Program-made: the position numbers and the translations under genes | Notes under the pieces: generated by a model | Databases searched by the model: none | What the model was told of the DNA's origin: nothing | The model's input: only the letters and a program-made list of their open reading frames with translations | Part shown: one piece after another, positions 51,623 to 60,231 of the stretch | How the letters are laid out: each line of letters opens with the position of its first letter | Numbering within the stretch: position 1 is the stretch's first letter | Source of the DNA: Stenotrophomonas sp. Ste86 | Lineage (GTDB): Bacteria > Pseudomonadota > Gammaproteobacteria > Xanthomonadales > Xanthomonadaceae | DNA length: 64,000 bases | Assembly: GCF_024519465.1 (NCBI RefSeq) | Contig: NZ_JALJRW010000005.1 | Coordinates: 200,957 to 264,956 of the forward strand | Direction: 5' to 3'

Positions 51623-51651
51623 GGCAGGGCCCGCATCCGGCGGGCCCTGCC
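51623..51651 (+). terminator. Stem-loop between hydrolase gene and LysR gene
   Basis: GGCAGGGCCCGC / GCGGGCCCTGCC with a 5-base loop and no T-run. It may attenuate or stabilise the 3' end rather than terminate fully. Confidence 0.4.
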
Positions 51652-51669
51652 AACCGGAGCTGCCTGCCG

Positions 51670-52599
51670 ATGGATCACTTCGCCGCCCTGCGTGCGCTGC
51701 GCGCGATCGTCGACGCCGGCAGTTTCACCGCTGCCGCCGAGCGGCAGGGCACCACCCACTCGGCCATGTCGCGGCAACTGCGGCAACTGGAAGAGCACCT
51801 GCAGGTCCGGTTGCTCGACCGCAACAGCCGACGGCTGTCGCTGACCGAGGCCGGCCGCGATTACTACCGCGAGGCCGTGGCGCTGCTGGAGCGGTTGGAC
51901 CAGGCCGATGACCGTGCCCGTGCAGGGCAGGCCACGCCCAGCGGACGGCTGCGGATCAGCGTGCCGCAGGTGGTGGCCAGCCAGGAGTTGCCGTATTGGC
52001 TGCCGGGGTTCCTTGCACGCTATCCGCAGGTGGCGCTGGATCTTTCCGCCGACGACCAGTTGGTCGACGTGGTCGGCGGTGGATTCGACCTGGCGCTGCG
52101 CATCGCCGCAACGCTGCCGGACAGCCAATTGGTTGCCCGTGAACTGGCCAGCTGCCCGCGCATCCTGGTCGCCGCGCCGGCCTACCTTGCCGCCCATGGC
52201 CTGCCGCGGCAGGCTGCTGACCTGGACAAACACGCGCTGCTGGCCTTCAGTCCGGCCGGTGCCGCTTCGCGTTGGGAACTGCAGGGGCCGCGCGGGGCCA
52301 GCGCCAGCGTCGAGGCCGGCCAGCGACTGCACGTGGATGCCACCCCGGCGCTGTATGCCGCCGTGCTGGCGGGCATGGGCATCAGCCTGTTCACCGCGTT
52401 GACCGTGCAGGAGGATCTGCGCACCGGTCGCCTGATCCGCGTGCTGCCCGGCTGGCACGCCGGACAGCGCCGCTACTTCGCGCTGTATCCGCATGCGCGT
52501 GCGCTTGCCCCGAAGGTGCGCGCGCTGGTGGATTACCTGGCCGCGCATTACGCCGGGCAGACGGGCGGGGCGGGCCCGGCGGCTGGCGAGCGCGCATGA
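51670..52599 (+). CDS. LysR-family transcriptional regulator
   Basis: 309 residues. The N-terminal winged helix-turn-helix (MDHFAALRALRAIVDAGSFTAAAERQGTTHSAMSRQLRQLEEHL, about 1-60) is followed by a type 2 periplasmic-binding effector domain (about 90-295). The subgroup resembles CrgA/DsdC-like regulators of drug or aldehyde response. The most likely target is the adjacent hydrolase gene, through the inverted repeat at 50772, but that is inference. GGAG lies 11 bases upstream of the ATG. Confidence 0.9.
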   Translation: MDHFAALRALRAIVDAGSFTAAAERQGTTHSAMSRQLRQLEEHLQVRLLDRNSRRLSLTEAGRDYYREAVALLERLDQADDRARAGQATPSGRLRISVPQVVASQELPYWLPGFLARYPQVALDLSADDQLVDVVGGGFDLALRIAATLPDSQLVARELASCPRILVAAPAYLAAHGLPRQAADLDKHALLAFSPAGAASRWELQGPRGASASVEAGQRLHVDATPALYAAVLAGMGISLFTALTVQEDLRTGRLIRVLPGWHAGQRRYFALYPHARALAPKVRALVDYLAAHYAGQTGGAGPAAGERA

Positions 52600-52600
52600 A

Positions 52601-52625
52601 AAAGGGCGCCCGGGGGCGCCCTCTT
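52601..52625 (-). terminator. Terminator for the BI-1 gene (convergent with LysR gene)
   Basis: GAGGGCGCC-CCC-GGGCGCCC stem; on the minus strand it is followed by TTTTT. Confidence 0.75.
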
Positions 52626-52645
52626 GAAGGTGCGGATCGAGCGGC

Positions 52646-53404
52646 TCAGCGCTGCTGGATCTTCGCCAGCAGGCGCAGGAATTCCACGTACAGCCACACC
52701 AGCGTGACCATCAGGCCGAACGCGCCGTACCACTCCATGTACTTGGGCGCGCGGGCTTCGGCGCCGTTCTCGATGAAGTCGAAATCCAGCACCAGGTTCA
52801 GCGCGGCCACCACCACCACGAACAGGCTGAAGGCGATGCCCATCCAGCCGCCCTGGTGGATCATCGGCACATTGATGTTGAAGAAGCTCAGCACGAACGA
52901 AGCCAGGTACAGCAGCGCGATGCCGCCCGTGGCCGCGACCACGCCCAGCTTGAAGTTCTCGGTGACCTTGATCAGGCCGCTGCGGTACACCGCGAGCATC
53001 ACGAACATCGTGCCGAAGGTCAGCATCACCGCCTGCATCACAATGCCCGGGAACTTGGCGTTGAACACCGCCGAGATCGCGCCCAGGAACAGGCCTTCGA
53101 CCAGCGCGTACATCGGCGCGGTGACCGGCGACCATTCTTTCTTGAAGATGGTCACCAGTGCCAGCACCAGGCCGCCGATCGCACCGGCCACGGTGTACAG
53201 CATTGCCCCGCCGGTCGGCAGGCCAGCGGCATCCACCGACTGACTCCAGGCGAAGGCTGCGGTAAGCACGGTCAACAGCAGCAGCAGGCCGGTCTTGTTG
53301 ACGGTGCCGTTGATGGTCATTGCCTGGTCGGGCGAGGTCACTACCGAGCCGCTGGCAAGATCCAGGAACGTCGATTCGGAAAGTGCGGGATTGCCGCTGC
53401 GCAT
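52646..53404 (-). CDS. Bax inhibitor-1/YccA family membrane protein
   Basis: 252 residues with seven hydrophobic segments. The pattern matches the actinobacterial/xanthomonad BI-1 branch: MTINGTVNKTGLLLLLTVLTAAFAW, FLGAISAVFNAKFPGIVMQAVMLTF, FSLFVVVVAALNLVLDFDFIENG and the closing YGAFGLMVTLVWLYVEFLRLL. BI-1 proteins conduct Ca2+ in some systems and interact with membrane proteases (YccA with FtsH). AAGGAG lies 7 bases before the ATG, so the longer frame to 53539 is rejected. Confidence 0.9.
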   Translation of the reverse strand: MRSGNPALSESTFLDLASGSVVTSPDQAMTINGTVNKTGLLLLLTVLTAAFAWSQSVDAAGLPTGGAMLYTVAGAIGGLVLALVTIFKKEWSPVTAPMYALVEGLFLGAISAVFNAKFPGIVMQAVMLTFGTMFVMLAVYRSGLIKVTENFKLGVVAATGGIALLYLASFVLSFFNINVPMIHQGGWMGIAFSLFVVVVAALNLVLDFDFIENGAEARAPKYMEWYGAFGLMVTLVWLYVEFLRLLAKIQQR

Positions 53405-53511
53405 TGCCAATCTCCTTGAAGGGGTAGGGTTCCGGCCATCCGACCGCTGCGGCGAGCATAGCCGATACGCAGCGGTCGGGACGCGACGTGTACGGCAACG
53501 TGAAATAAGCG

Positions 53512-53540
53512 TTGACAGATGCTGCGCAGATTCCCACAAT
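53512..53540 (+). promoter_or_regulatory. Promoter of the tRNA Pro-Arg-His operon
   Basis: Perfect TTGACA (53512-53517), 17-base spacer, CACAAT (53535-53540), 40 bases before tRNA-Pro. Confidence 0.75.
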
Positions 53541-53579
53541 AGCCGACTCTTTCGGGGGGAACCTCGAGGGATTTACCAC

Positions 53580-53656
53580 CGGGGTATAGCGCAGTCTGGT
53601 AGCGCGCCTGCTTTGGGAGCAGGATGTCGGGGGTTCGAATCCCTCTACCCCGACCA
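53580..53656 (+). tRNA. tRNA-Pro (TGG)
   Basis: 77 bases. The CGGGGTA acceptor pairs with TACCCCG, anticodon TGG sits in loop TTTGGGA, there is a TTCGAAT T-loop, and CCA is encoded. Confidence 0.97.
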
Positions 53657-53698
53657 AGCCTGCTCAAAACAGGATTGAAATGCGATAATCCAGCCAGG

Positions 53699-53775
53699 GC
53701 GCCCGTAGCTCAACTGGATAGAGCACCGGCCTTCTAAGCCGGCGGTTACAGGTTCGATTCCTGTCGGGCGCACCA
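53699..53775 (+). tRNA. tRNA-Arg (TCT)
   Basis: 77 bases. GCGCCCG acceptor, anticodon TCT in the loop between GGCC..GGCC arms, T-arm GGTTCGATTCC, CCA encoded. Confidence 0.97.
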
Positions 53776-53810
53776 TCGGGTGCATGCGTCAGGAAGCAAA
53801 GTTTTCAGTG

Positions 53811-53887
53811 GTGGCTGTAGCTCAGTTGGTTAGAGTTCCGGATTGTGATTCCGGTGGTCGGGGGTTCGAGTCCCCTCAGCCACCCCA
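53811..53887 (+). tRNA. tRNA-His (GTG)
   Basis: 77 bases. GTGGCTG acceptor, anticodon GTG, discriminator C opposite G at -1 (53810), the identity feature of tRNA-His. CCA encoded. Confidence 0.97.
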
Positions 53888-53922
53888 CTGATTCAAACTG
53901 GTTCACCGAAAGTGAATCAGAG

Positions 53923-53950
53923 TTGCAAAAGGCAGCACACACGCTACAAT
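53923..53950 (+). promoter_or_regulatory. Promoter of first tRNA-Lys
   Basis: TTGCAA (53923-53928), 16-base spacer, TACAAT (53945-53950). Confidence 0.65.
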
Positions 53951-53967
53951 GTGCGCCTGAGTTTTCA

Positions 53968-54043
53968 GGGCTGTTAGCTCAGTTGGTAGAGCAGTTGACT
54001 CTTAATCAATAGGTCCAAGGTTCGAATCCTTGACAGCCCACCA
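53968..54043 (+). tRNA. tRNA-Lys (CTT), copy 1
   Basis: 76 bases, CCA encoded. The anticodon loop is CTCTTAA, reading CTT (AAG codons), not the more common TTT. Identical in sequence to copy 2. Confidence 0.95.
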
Positions 54044-54047
54044 AGAC

Positions 54048-54079
54048 AAAAGCCGCCTGGTCCGCCAGGCGGCTTTTTT
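54048..54079 (+). terminator. Terminator of tRNA-Lys copy 1
   Basis: AAGCCGCCTGG-TCCG-CCAGGCGGCTT with a T6 run. Confidence 0.9.
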
Positions 54080-54103
54080 CTTGCCTGCGATTCCGCAAGC
54101 ACC

Positions 54104-54184
54104 GGTAGTGCCGAGCCACGCCCGGCAGCCTCGTAAAAACGAGCAGGATCGCAGCTCTGCCAGCCGGGCAGAGCCCGGCTCTAC
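54104..54184. repeat. SMAG dimer between tRNA-Lys copies
   Basis: GGTAGTGCCGAGCCACGCCC on the left; GCCGGGCAGAGCCCGGCTC then TACC on the right. Confidence 0.75.
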
Positions 54185-54221
54185 CGCGGGGCGGTGTTTC
54201 TCATCCGTTTAGAAAAAGTGC

Positions 54222-54251
54222 TTGCATCCCTGGTGGGGAATCCAGCATAAT
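54222..54251 (+). promoter_or_regulatory. Promoter of second tRNA-Lys
   Basis: TTGCAT (54222-54227), 18-base spacer, CATAAT (54246-54251). Confidence 0.6.
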
Positions 54252-54267
54252 TCGCCTCCCGATTTTC

Positions 54268-54343
54268 GGGCTGTTAGCTCAGTTGGTAGAGCAGTTGACT
54301 CTTAATCAATAGGTCCAAGGTTCGAATCCTTGACAGCCCACCA
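54268..54343 (+). tRNA. tRNA-Lys (CTT), copy 2
   Basis: 76 bases, same sequence as the gene 300 bases upstream. It has its own promoter and terminator. Confidence 0.95.
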
Positions 54344-54348
54344 AGACG

Positions 54349-54379
54349 AAAGCCACCTGGTCATCCAGGTGGCTTTTTT
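54349..54379 (+). terminator. Terminator of tRNA-Lys copy 2
   Basis: AAGCCACCTGG-TCAT-CCAGGTGGCTT with T6. The stem differs from the copy-1 terminator by a compensated pair (G-C to A-T). A SMAG right-facing end (GTAGTGCCGAGCCACGCTCGG) follows at about 54411-54432. Confidence 0.9.
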
Positions 54380-54610
54380 CTTGCCCGGCGTTCGCGTGGG
54401 ACGCAACGCGGTAGTGCCGAGCCACGCTCGGCAACGGTCCAACGCGGCAGGATCTCCATCGCGCACGTCGCTGTCATGACCTCCCGCCGCCCGTCGCGCC
54501 GAACACGTCACGGCGTTTTCCCAACCTGCAACGCCGCGCACGGTCTGTGCCTGGCAACCGCGTTTCACTCGACGTACCGCGCCAACGGCGCCTGTTCGAG
54601 GGCAGCAACG

Positions 54611-54874
54611 ATGACGCTTCCCACCTTTGCCGGACTCCTGCTGGCCGCCTTTGCCGGTACCGCGCTGGCAGCAGACGCATCGCCGCAGGCCGCACTGCCG
54701 TCGGTGCAGGCGCAGTACGCCACCACGGTGGTTCGCCATGACATGGCGCCGGGCACGTTCGTGCCTGCCATCCCGCTCGCAGACGTCCCCGTCCATCCTT
54801 ACGCGCAGACCGTGCTGCGTACCGACCTTGCCGACGGTGACGTCCAGCCCGCCCAGGCCTTGCCAACCGACTGA
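54611..54874 (+). CDS. Small secreted protein, unknown function
   Basis: 87 residues. Strong signal peptide (MTLPTFAGLLLAAFAGTALA, then ADA). The mature part is about 65 residues without Cys, rich in Ala, Pro, Asp and Val (TTVVRHDMAPGTFVPAIPL). The frame is open upstream to 54476, but the signal peptide position supports this start. Only a weak GAGGG precedes it. The ClC gene begins 64 bases later on the same strand. Not recognised; coding status is likely but not certain. Confidence 0.5.
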   Translation: MTLPTFAGLLLAAFAGTALAADASPQAALPSVQAQYATTVVRHDMAPGTFVPAIPLADVPVHPYAQTVLRTDLADGDVQPAQALPTD

Positions 54875-54938
54875 TTCAGCCGCCGCTGCCGCCAGTCACT
54901 GCACATCGCGTGGATCGGTCCGGTGGAACACTATCGGC

Positions 54939-56273
54939 ATGGATACCCCGTCACCTTCGTCGCGCACGCGCTTGCTTGGGTCGCGGCAGCAATGGTTCGA
55001 ACGCTTCGCCCTGTGGGGCGGTGCGGTCGCCGTCGCGCTGGCGGCCATCGTGTTCGCCAAGGCCAGCGACGCGGCCTTCGCGCTGTTCCGGCGCATCTAC
55101 GACGCATCGCCCTGGTGGCCCCTGCTGCTCACCCCGGTCGTATTCGGCCTGCTGGCCTGGGTCACCCAGGGCGCCCTCAAATCCACCCGCGGCAGCGGCA
55201 TCCCGCAGGTGATCGCCGCACTGGACGTGCCCGACGCCGGATTCCGCCAGCGCAACCTGTCGCTGCCGGTATCCGCAGGCAAGCTGGGGTTGACGGTGCT
55301 GGCACTGCTGGGCGGTGCATCGGTGGGGCGCGAAGGACCGACCGTCCATGTCGGTGCAAGCCTCATGTTCGTGATCGGGCGCGCGCTCGGGTTCCGCGAC
55401 CCGCGCCACGCCGGCCACTTCCTGCTGGCCGGTGGCGCGGCTGGCATCGCGGCGGCGTTCAACACGCCGCTGGCGGGCGTGGTGTTTGCGATCGAAGAAC
55501 TGTCCGGGCGGCTCGAGCATCGCTTCTCCGGCGCACTGTTGACGGCGGTGATCGTCGGTGGCGTGGTGTCGCTGGGGCTGCTGGGCAATTACACCTATTT
55601 CGGCCGGGTGGATGTGACGCTGCCGCTGGGCATGGGGTGGCTGGCGGTGCTGCTGTGCGGTGTCGTCGGCGGGCTGGCCGGCGGGGTGTTCAGCTGGCTG
55701 GTATTGGCTGCCGTGGACGGCCGACCCCGCTGGCTGGGACGCGCGCGGGCGTCGCGGCCGGTGCTGTTCGCCGCCGGTTGCGGGTTGCTGCTGGCGGTGC
55801 TGGGGCTGGTGTTCGGCGCGGGCGCCTTTGGCACCGGCTACGAGCAGGCGCGTGGTCTTGTGCAGGGGCAGGGCGTGGTGGGGCACGAGTTCGGGCTGAT
55901 GAAGTTCGCCGCCAACCTGGTGTCCTATATCGCCGGTATCCCGGGCGGCCTGTTCTCGCCGGCGCTGGCGGTCGGCGCGGGGATCGGCCACAACCTCGCC
56001 GCGCTGCTGCCCGGCGTGGACCCCTCGGCAGTGGTGCTGCTGGGCATGTGCGCCTACCTGACCGGCATCACCCAGGCGCCGCTGACCTCGGCGGTCATTT
56101 CCATGGAGCTGACCGACAACACCGACATGCTGCTGCCCATCCTGGCCACGGTCCTGCTGGCGCGTGCGCTCTCGTCGCTGGTGTGCCGCCAGCCGATCTA
56201 TCGGGCACTGGCGCAACGGTTGCTGGATGCGACGCCCGCCCCGTCACCGACGGGGACGGCCCAGGGCACATAG
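54939..56273 (+). CDS. ClC-family chloride channel/antiporter
   Basis: 444 residues with about ten hydrophobic helices. ClC filter motifs are intact: GSGIPQ (about 86-91), GREGPTVHVG (about 130, containing the gating Glu), the AFNTPLAGVVFAIEEL segment carrying the proton-pathway Glu of 2Cl-/H+ exchangers, and GIPGGLFSPALAVGAGIG. No CBS domains. It therefore likely acts as an antiporter, possibly in acid resistance or anion balance. Start MDTPSPSS. The frame continues upstream to 54627, but this overlaps the small secreted gene. Confidence 0.92.
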   Translation: MDTPSPSSRTRLLGSRQQWFERFALWGGAVAVALAAIVFAKASDAAFALFRRIYDASPWWPLLLTPVVFGLLAWVTQGALKSTRGSGIPQVIAALDVPDAGFRQRNLSLPVSAGKLGLTVLALLGGASVGREGPTVHVGASLMFVIGRALGFRDPRHAGHFLLAGGAAGIAAAFNTPLAGVVFAIEELSGRLEHRFSGALLTAVIVGGVVSLGLLGNYTYFGRVDVTLPLGMGWLAVLLCGVVGGLAGGVFSWLVLAAVDGRPRWLGRARASRPVLFAAGCGLLLAVLGLVFGAGAFGTGYEQARGLVQGQGVVGHEFGLMKFAANLVSYIAGIPGGLFSPALAVGAGIGHNLAALLPGVDPSAVVLLGMCAYLTGITQAPLTSAVISMELTDNTDMLLPILATVLLARALSSLVCRQPIYRALAQRLLDATPAPSPTGTAQGT

Positions 56274-56274
56274 G

Positions 56275-56320
56275 CCGCGGCGCCAATCCAGGCGCAATAG
56301 CGCCCTTGCGGCTTTTTCTT
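56275..56320 (+). terminator. Terminator of the ClC gene
   Basis: GCCGC...GCGGC outer stem enclosing GGCGC/GCGCC, followed by TTTTTCTTT. Confidence 0.6.
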
Positions 56321-56363
56321 TCCCGCCAGCCCTGCAACAATGGACGGCTGAGCGGTATCGCTC

Positions 56364-56448
<85 letters not shown>

Positions 56449-56684
56449 GTCATCCCGGCCCCTGGCCGGCAGGTTGATGGTCGGCACGTCCCGGATCCGG
56501 GGAGACGGCCGCATGCTGCCCGGGCAGGCCTTCACGGCCGCTCCGGCCCTGCGCTGGCGGCGCTGGCCGATATCGGCGAAACTACAGGGCTGCGGCGGGC
56601 ATGCGCGTCAACGACCCCGCGTTCAAAACCCGTTCCATCCATCACATCGTGCCGGGGGCGTTGCCGCCGGTGGCAGGAGTCAAC

Positions 56685-57980
56685 ATGCAAGCTTCGATCG
56701 AATCCACTGGCAATCTGGAACGCCGCCTGACCTTCTCGCTGCCGGAAGACCGCCTGCAGACCCACATCAGTGGCCGTCTGGGCGAAATCGCCCGCACCGC
56801 GCGCATCAAGGGCTTCCGTCCGGGCAAGATCCCGGCCAAGGTGATCGAACAGCGTTTCGGCCAGCAGGTCCGCAGCGAAGCCGTCGACGGCCTGCTGCGC
56901 GAGACCTTCGATGCCGCCCTGCGCGAGCATGAGCTGCGCATTGCCGGCACCCCGCGCATCGACAAGGGCGAGGAAGGCGAGTTCTCCTTCGTGGCCACCG
57001 TCGAGCTGATTCCGGACTTTGGCGATGTCGACGTCAGCAAGCTGACCGTGGTCCGCCACACCGCCGACATCAACGATGCCGACATCGACCAGATGATCAC
57101 CAACCTGCGCGAACAGCGTCGCAGCTGGAGCCCGGTCACCCGTGGGGCGCAGGACGGCGACCTGGTCGCGCTGGAAACCTTCTCCCAGGCCGGCGATGAG
57201 CGCCTGCCGGCCGAAGGCAGCGAAAAGGGCAGCGTGATCGTGGGTCAGGGCATGATGTTCGAGCAGATCGAACAGGGCCTGATCGGCCTGGCCAAGGGCG
57301 AAGAAAAGACCCTGGACGTCGAATTCCCGGCCGATTGGCGCGTTCCGGCGCTGGCCGGCAAGCAGGTCAAGGTCACCGTCAAGGCGGTGGACGTGTCCGC
57401 GCCGGTGCTGCCGGACGTGGATGCCGAGTTCATCAAGAGCTTCGGCGTGAAGGGTGGCGACGAGGAGCAGTTCCGCAAGGACATCCGCGCCAACCTGGAG
57501 CGCGAACTGAAGGGCGCGCTGATGAACCGCCTGCGCCGTGAAGTGGGCGAGCAACTGATCGCCGCCTACGCCTCGGTCGAAATGCCGCCGCGCCTGGTCG
57601 AGAACGAAGCCCGTGCGATGCTGGCCCAGCAGGTCGAGCAGATCCGTCGCAGCGGCCGCAACCCGGGCGACGTCCCGGCCGACGCCCATGAAGGCTTCAA
57701 GGACGCCGCTGCCAAGCGCGTGCTGGTCGGCCTGCTGGTCGGCGAAGTGGCCCGCAAGAACGACCTGCGCCTGGACCCCAAGCGCCTGAATGAAACCATG
57801 CGCCTGATTGCCTCCACCTATGAAGAGCCGGAGCAGGTCATTGAGATGTACCGTAATGACCCCCAGCTGATGAGTGGGCTGCAGAATCGTGTGATGGAAG
57901 AGCAGGTGATCGACTGGATCGCCGAGCGCGCCCAGCACACCGAAGAACAGCTGTCGTTCCAGGACGCGATCCGCCAGTAA
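56685..57980 (+). CDS. tig: Trigger factor
   Basis: Ribosome-bound chaperone and peptidyl-prolyl isomerase for nascent chains. The 431-residue product has the ribosome-binding signature [17 protein letters not shown] (about 44-60), a central FKBP-type domain (about 160-245: [13 protein letters not shown] to KVTVKAVDV) and a helical C-terminal substrate domain. The start MQASIEST follows AGGAG (56675-56679); the frame is open to 56601 but without a ribosome site. It leads the tig-clpP-clpX-lon-hupB quality-control block, the same order as in E. coli. Confidence 0.97.
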   Translation: MQASIESTGNLERRLTFSLPEDRLQTHISGRLGEIARTARIKGFRPGKIPAKVIEQRFGQQVRSEAVDGLLRETFDAALREHELRIAGTPRIDKGEEGEFSFVATVELIPDFGDVDVSKLTVVRHTADINDADIDQMITNLREQRRSWSPVTRGAQDGDLVALETFSQAGDERLPAEGSEKGSVIVGQGMMFEQIEQGLIGLAKGEEKTLDVEFPADWRVPALAGKQVKVTVKAVDVSAPVLPDVDAEFIKSFGVKGGDEEQFRKDIRANLERELKGALMNRLRREVGEQLIAAYASVEMPPRLVENEARAMLAQQVEQIRRSGRNPGDVPADAHEGFKDAAAKRVLVGLLVGEVARKNDLRLDPKRLNETMRLIASTYEEPEQVIEMYRNDPQLMSGLQNRVMEEQVIDWIAERAQHTEEQLSFQDAIRQ

Positions 57981-57997
57981 GCGGCCTGCGTTTTACG

Positions 57998-58017
57998 CCC
58001 CGCGCCCCGGCGCGGGG
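57998..58017 (+). terminator. Stem-loop between tig and clpP
   Basis: CCCCGCGCC/GGCGCGGGG without a T-run; probably a partial terminator, leaving room for readthrough into clpP. Confidence 0.35.
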
Positions 58018-58046
58018 TCGTTCCCCCCAAAATAGGTGCCTCACTA

Positions 58047-58673
58047 ATGGACAACCGAACCACAGCCCTGAACATGGTTCCGATGGTGGTCGAACAGACC
58101 AGCCGCGGCGAGCGCGCCTATGACATCTATTCGCGCCTGTTGAAGGAGCGTCTGATCTTCCTGGTGGGCCCGATCGACGATCACATGGCCAACGTGGTGG
58201 TGGCGCAGCTGCTGTTCCTGGAAGCGGACAACCCGGAAAAGGACATCAGCATCTACATCAACTCGCCCGGTGGCGTAGTCACCGCCGGCATGGCGATCTA
58301 CGACACCATGCAATACATCAAGCCGGACGTGAGCACCATCTGCGTCGGTCAGGCCGCCTCGATGGGCGCGCTGCTGCTGGCATCCGGCGCGGCGGGCAAG
58401 CGGTATGCGCTGCCCAACTCGCGGGTGATGATCCACCAGCCGCTGGGCGGCTTCCAGGGCCAGGCCTCGGACATCGACATCCATGCCCGTGAAATCCTGA
58501 CCCTGCGTTCGCGCCTGAACGAGGTGCTGGCCAAGCACACCGGCCAGTCGCTGGAGACCATCGCGCGCGATACCGAGCGCGACAACTTCAAGAGCGCGGC
58601 CGATGCGGTGGCCTACGGTCTGGTCGACCAGGTGCTCGAGCGCCGTCCGGAAGAGTCGATCACCCCGGCGTGA
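58047..58673 (+). CDS. clpP: ATP-dependent Clp protease proteolytic subunit
   Basis: Serine protease forming the tetradecameric chamber of ClpXP. The 208 residues include a short propeptide-like N-terminus ([17 protein letters not shown]), Ser105 in [10 protein letters not shown], His130 in [10 protein letters not shown] and the later catalytic Asp. [18 protein letters not shown] is the family signature. The Shine-Dalgarno sequence is weak (AGGTG, 58036-58040). clpX starts 126 bases downstream with only a GC-rich spacer containing a possible TATTCT -10. Confidence 0.97.
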   Translation: MDNRTTALNMVPMVVEQTSRGERAYDIYSRLLKERLIFLVGPIDDHMANVVVAQLLFLEADNPEKDISIYINSPGGVVTAGMAIYDTMQYIKPDVSTICVGQAASMGALLLASGAAGKRYALPNSRVMIHQPLGGFQGQASDIDIHAREILTLRSRLNEVLAKHTGQSLETIARDTERDNFKSAADAVAYGLVDQVLERRPEESITPA

Positions 58674-58799
58674 TGATGCAGCCAGGCCGGCAAACCGGCT
58701 TGTTTCCGCAGGGTCGGGTAGGACTGGTGTCCTCCTGACCCTGTGCTATTCTCGAATCGAACCCCCGTTCAGCGGGTGGGGTAACTGGGTAAGCGAAGC

Positions 58800-60089
58800 A
58801 TGAGCGAAGACCGCCAAGGTCGTTCCACGGACACCGGCAAGATCCTCTACTGTTCTTTCTGCGGGAAGAGCCAGCATGAGGTGCGCAAGCTGATTGCGGG
58901 CCCGAGCGTGTTCATCTGCGATGAGTGCGTGGAGCTGTGCAACGACATCATCCGTGAAGAACTCGAGGAAAAGGCGCAGTCGGCGCGCAGTTCGCTGCCC
59001 AAGCCGCGCGAGATCCTCGAGGTCCTCGATCAGTACGTGATTGGCCAGAACCGGGCCAAGCGCACGCTGGCCGTGGCTGTGTACAACCACTACAAGCGCA
59101 TCGAGAGCCGCCAGAAGAACGACGAGGTCGAACTGGCGAAGTCGAACATCCTGCTGGTCGGTCCGACCGGTTCGGGCAAGACGCTGCTGGCCGAAACCCT
59201 GGCCCGCCTGCTCAACGTGCCGTTCACCATGGCCGACGCCACCACGCTGACCGAAGCCGGTTACGTGGGCGAGGACGTGGAAAACATCATCCAGAAGCTG
59301 CTGCAGAAGTGCGACTACGACGTCGAGAAGGCACAGCAGGGCATCGTCTACATCGATGAAATCGACAAGATCTCGCGCAAGAGCGAGAACCCGTCGATCA
59401 CCCGCGACGTGTCCGGCGAAGGCGTGCAGCAGGCGCTTCTGAAGCTGATCGAAGGTACCGTGGCCAGCGTGCCGCCGCAGGGCGGGCGCAAGCATCCGCA
59501 GCAGGAATTCCTGCAGGTGGACACCAAGAACATCCTGTTCATCTGCGGCGGTGCGTTCGCCGGGCTGGACAAGGTGATCCAGGCGCGCTCCAACGACGCT
59601 GGCGGCATCGGCTTCGGCGCCAAGGTGAAGAGCTCCGAGCGCAAGCAGGAAGTGGGCAAGATCCTGGCCGAAGTCGAGCCGGAAGATCTGATCAAGTTCG
59701 GCCTGATCCCGGAATTCGTCGGCCGCCTGCCGGTCGTGGCAACCCTGGAAGAATTGGACGAAGCGGCCCTGGTCAGGATCCTGACCGAGCCGAAGAACGC
59801 CATCACCAAGCAGTTCAAGAAGCTGTTCGAGATGGAGCACGTCGAGCTGGAGTTCCGTCCGGACGCCCTGGCCGCGATCGCCCGCAAGGCGCTCAAGCGC
59901 AAGACCGGTGCCCGTGGCCTGCGTACCATCGTCGAATCGGTCCTGCTGGACACCATGTACGACCTGCCATCGGCAGAGAACGTCAGCAAGGTGGTGGTGG
60001 ACGAATCGGTGATCGAACACAAGTCCGAACCGTACCTGATCTACCAGACGCCACCGGCGCCTGAACAGAAGGCGGCTGGTGCTGAATAA
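58800..60089 (+). CDS. clpX: ATP-dependent Clp protease ATPase subunit ClpX
   Basis: AAA+ unfoldase that feeds substrates to ClpP. The 429-residue product has the zinc-binding domain (Cys18, Cys21, Cys40, Cys43), Walker A GPTGSGKT (121-128), Walker [11 protein letters not shown], a pore-loop GYVGEDVE and the ClpP-docking IGF loop in [10 protein letters not shown] terminator that overlaps the lon promoter follows 52 bases after the stop. Confidence 0.97.
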   Translation: MSEDRQGRSTDTGKILYCSFCGKSQHEVRKLIAGPSVFICDECVELCNDIIREELEEKAQSARSSLPKPREILEVLDQYVIGQNRAKRTLAVAVYNHYKRIESRQKNDEVELAKSNILLVGPTGSGKTLLAETLARLLNVPFTMADATTLTEAGYVGEDVENIIQKLLQKCDYDVEKAQQGIVYIDEIDKISRKSENPSITRDVSGEGVQQALLKLIEGTVASVPPQGGRKHPQQEFLQVDTKNILFICGGAFAGLDKVIQARSNDAGGIGFGAKVKSSERKQEVGKILAEVEPEDLIKFGLIPEFVGRLPVVATLEELDEAALVRILTEPKNAITKQFKKLFEMEHVELEFRPDALAAIARKALKRKTGARGLRTIVESVLLDTMYDLPSAENVSKVVVDESVIEHKSEPYLIYQTPPAPEQKAAGAE

Positions 60090-60130
60090 TCGGTTCAAGT
60101 GATTGAATTGATAGAAATTTTTCAGAACAG

Positions 60131-60159
60131 CTTGCATCTAGAAGCCGATGGCCCCATAA
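60131..60159 (+). promoter_or_regulatory. Candidate sigma-32 (heat-shock) promoter of lon
   Basis: CTTGCA (60131-60136), 15-base spacer, CCCCATAA (60152-60159), close to the RpoH consensus (CTTGAA, CCCCATNT). The -10 box lies in the loop of the clpX terminator. Confidence 0.6.
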
Positions 60160-60179
60160 CGAGGCCATCGGCTTTTTTT
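60142..60179 (+). terminator. Terminator of clpX
   Basis: AAGCCGATGGCC / GGCCATCGGCTT stem, 9-base loop, T7 run. It overlaps the candidate lon promoter. Confidence 0.9.
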
Positions 60180-60231
60180 GTATCCGGGCGAGGCGCCCGG
60201 AGGCCATCCCCACTGTTCCACTGGAGCCCAC

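Noticed and set aside
53580..54343. Genomic-island attachment site at the tRNA cluster
   Set aside because: No integrase, no truncated tRNA 3' repeats and no change in gene content around the cluster.
58674..58799. Strong promoter of clpX
   Set aside because: A TATTCT -10-like hexamer is present but no matching -35 at 16-18 bases; not enough to call.
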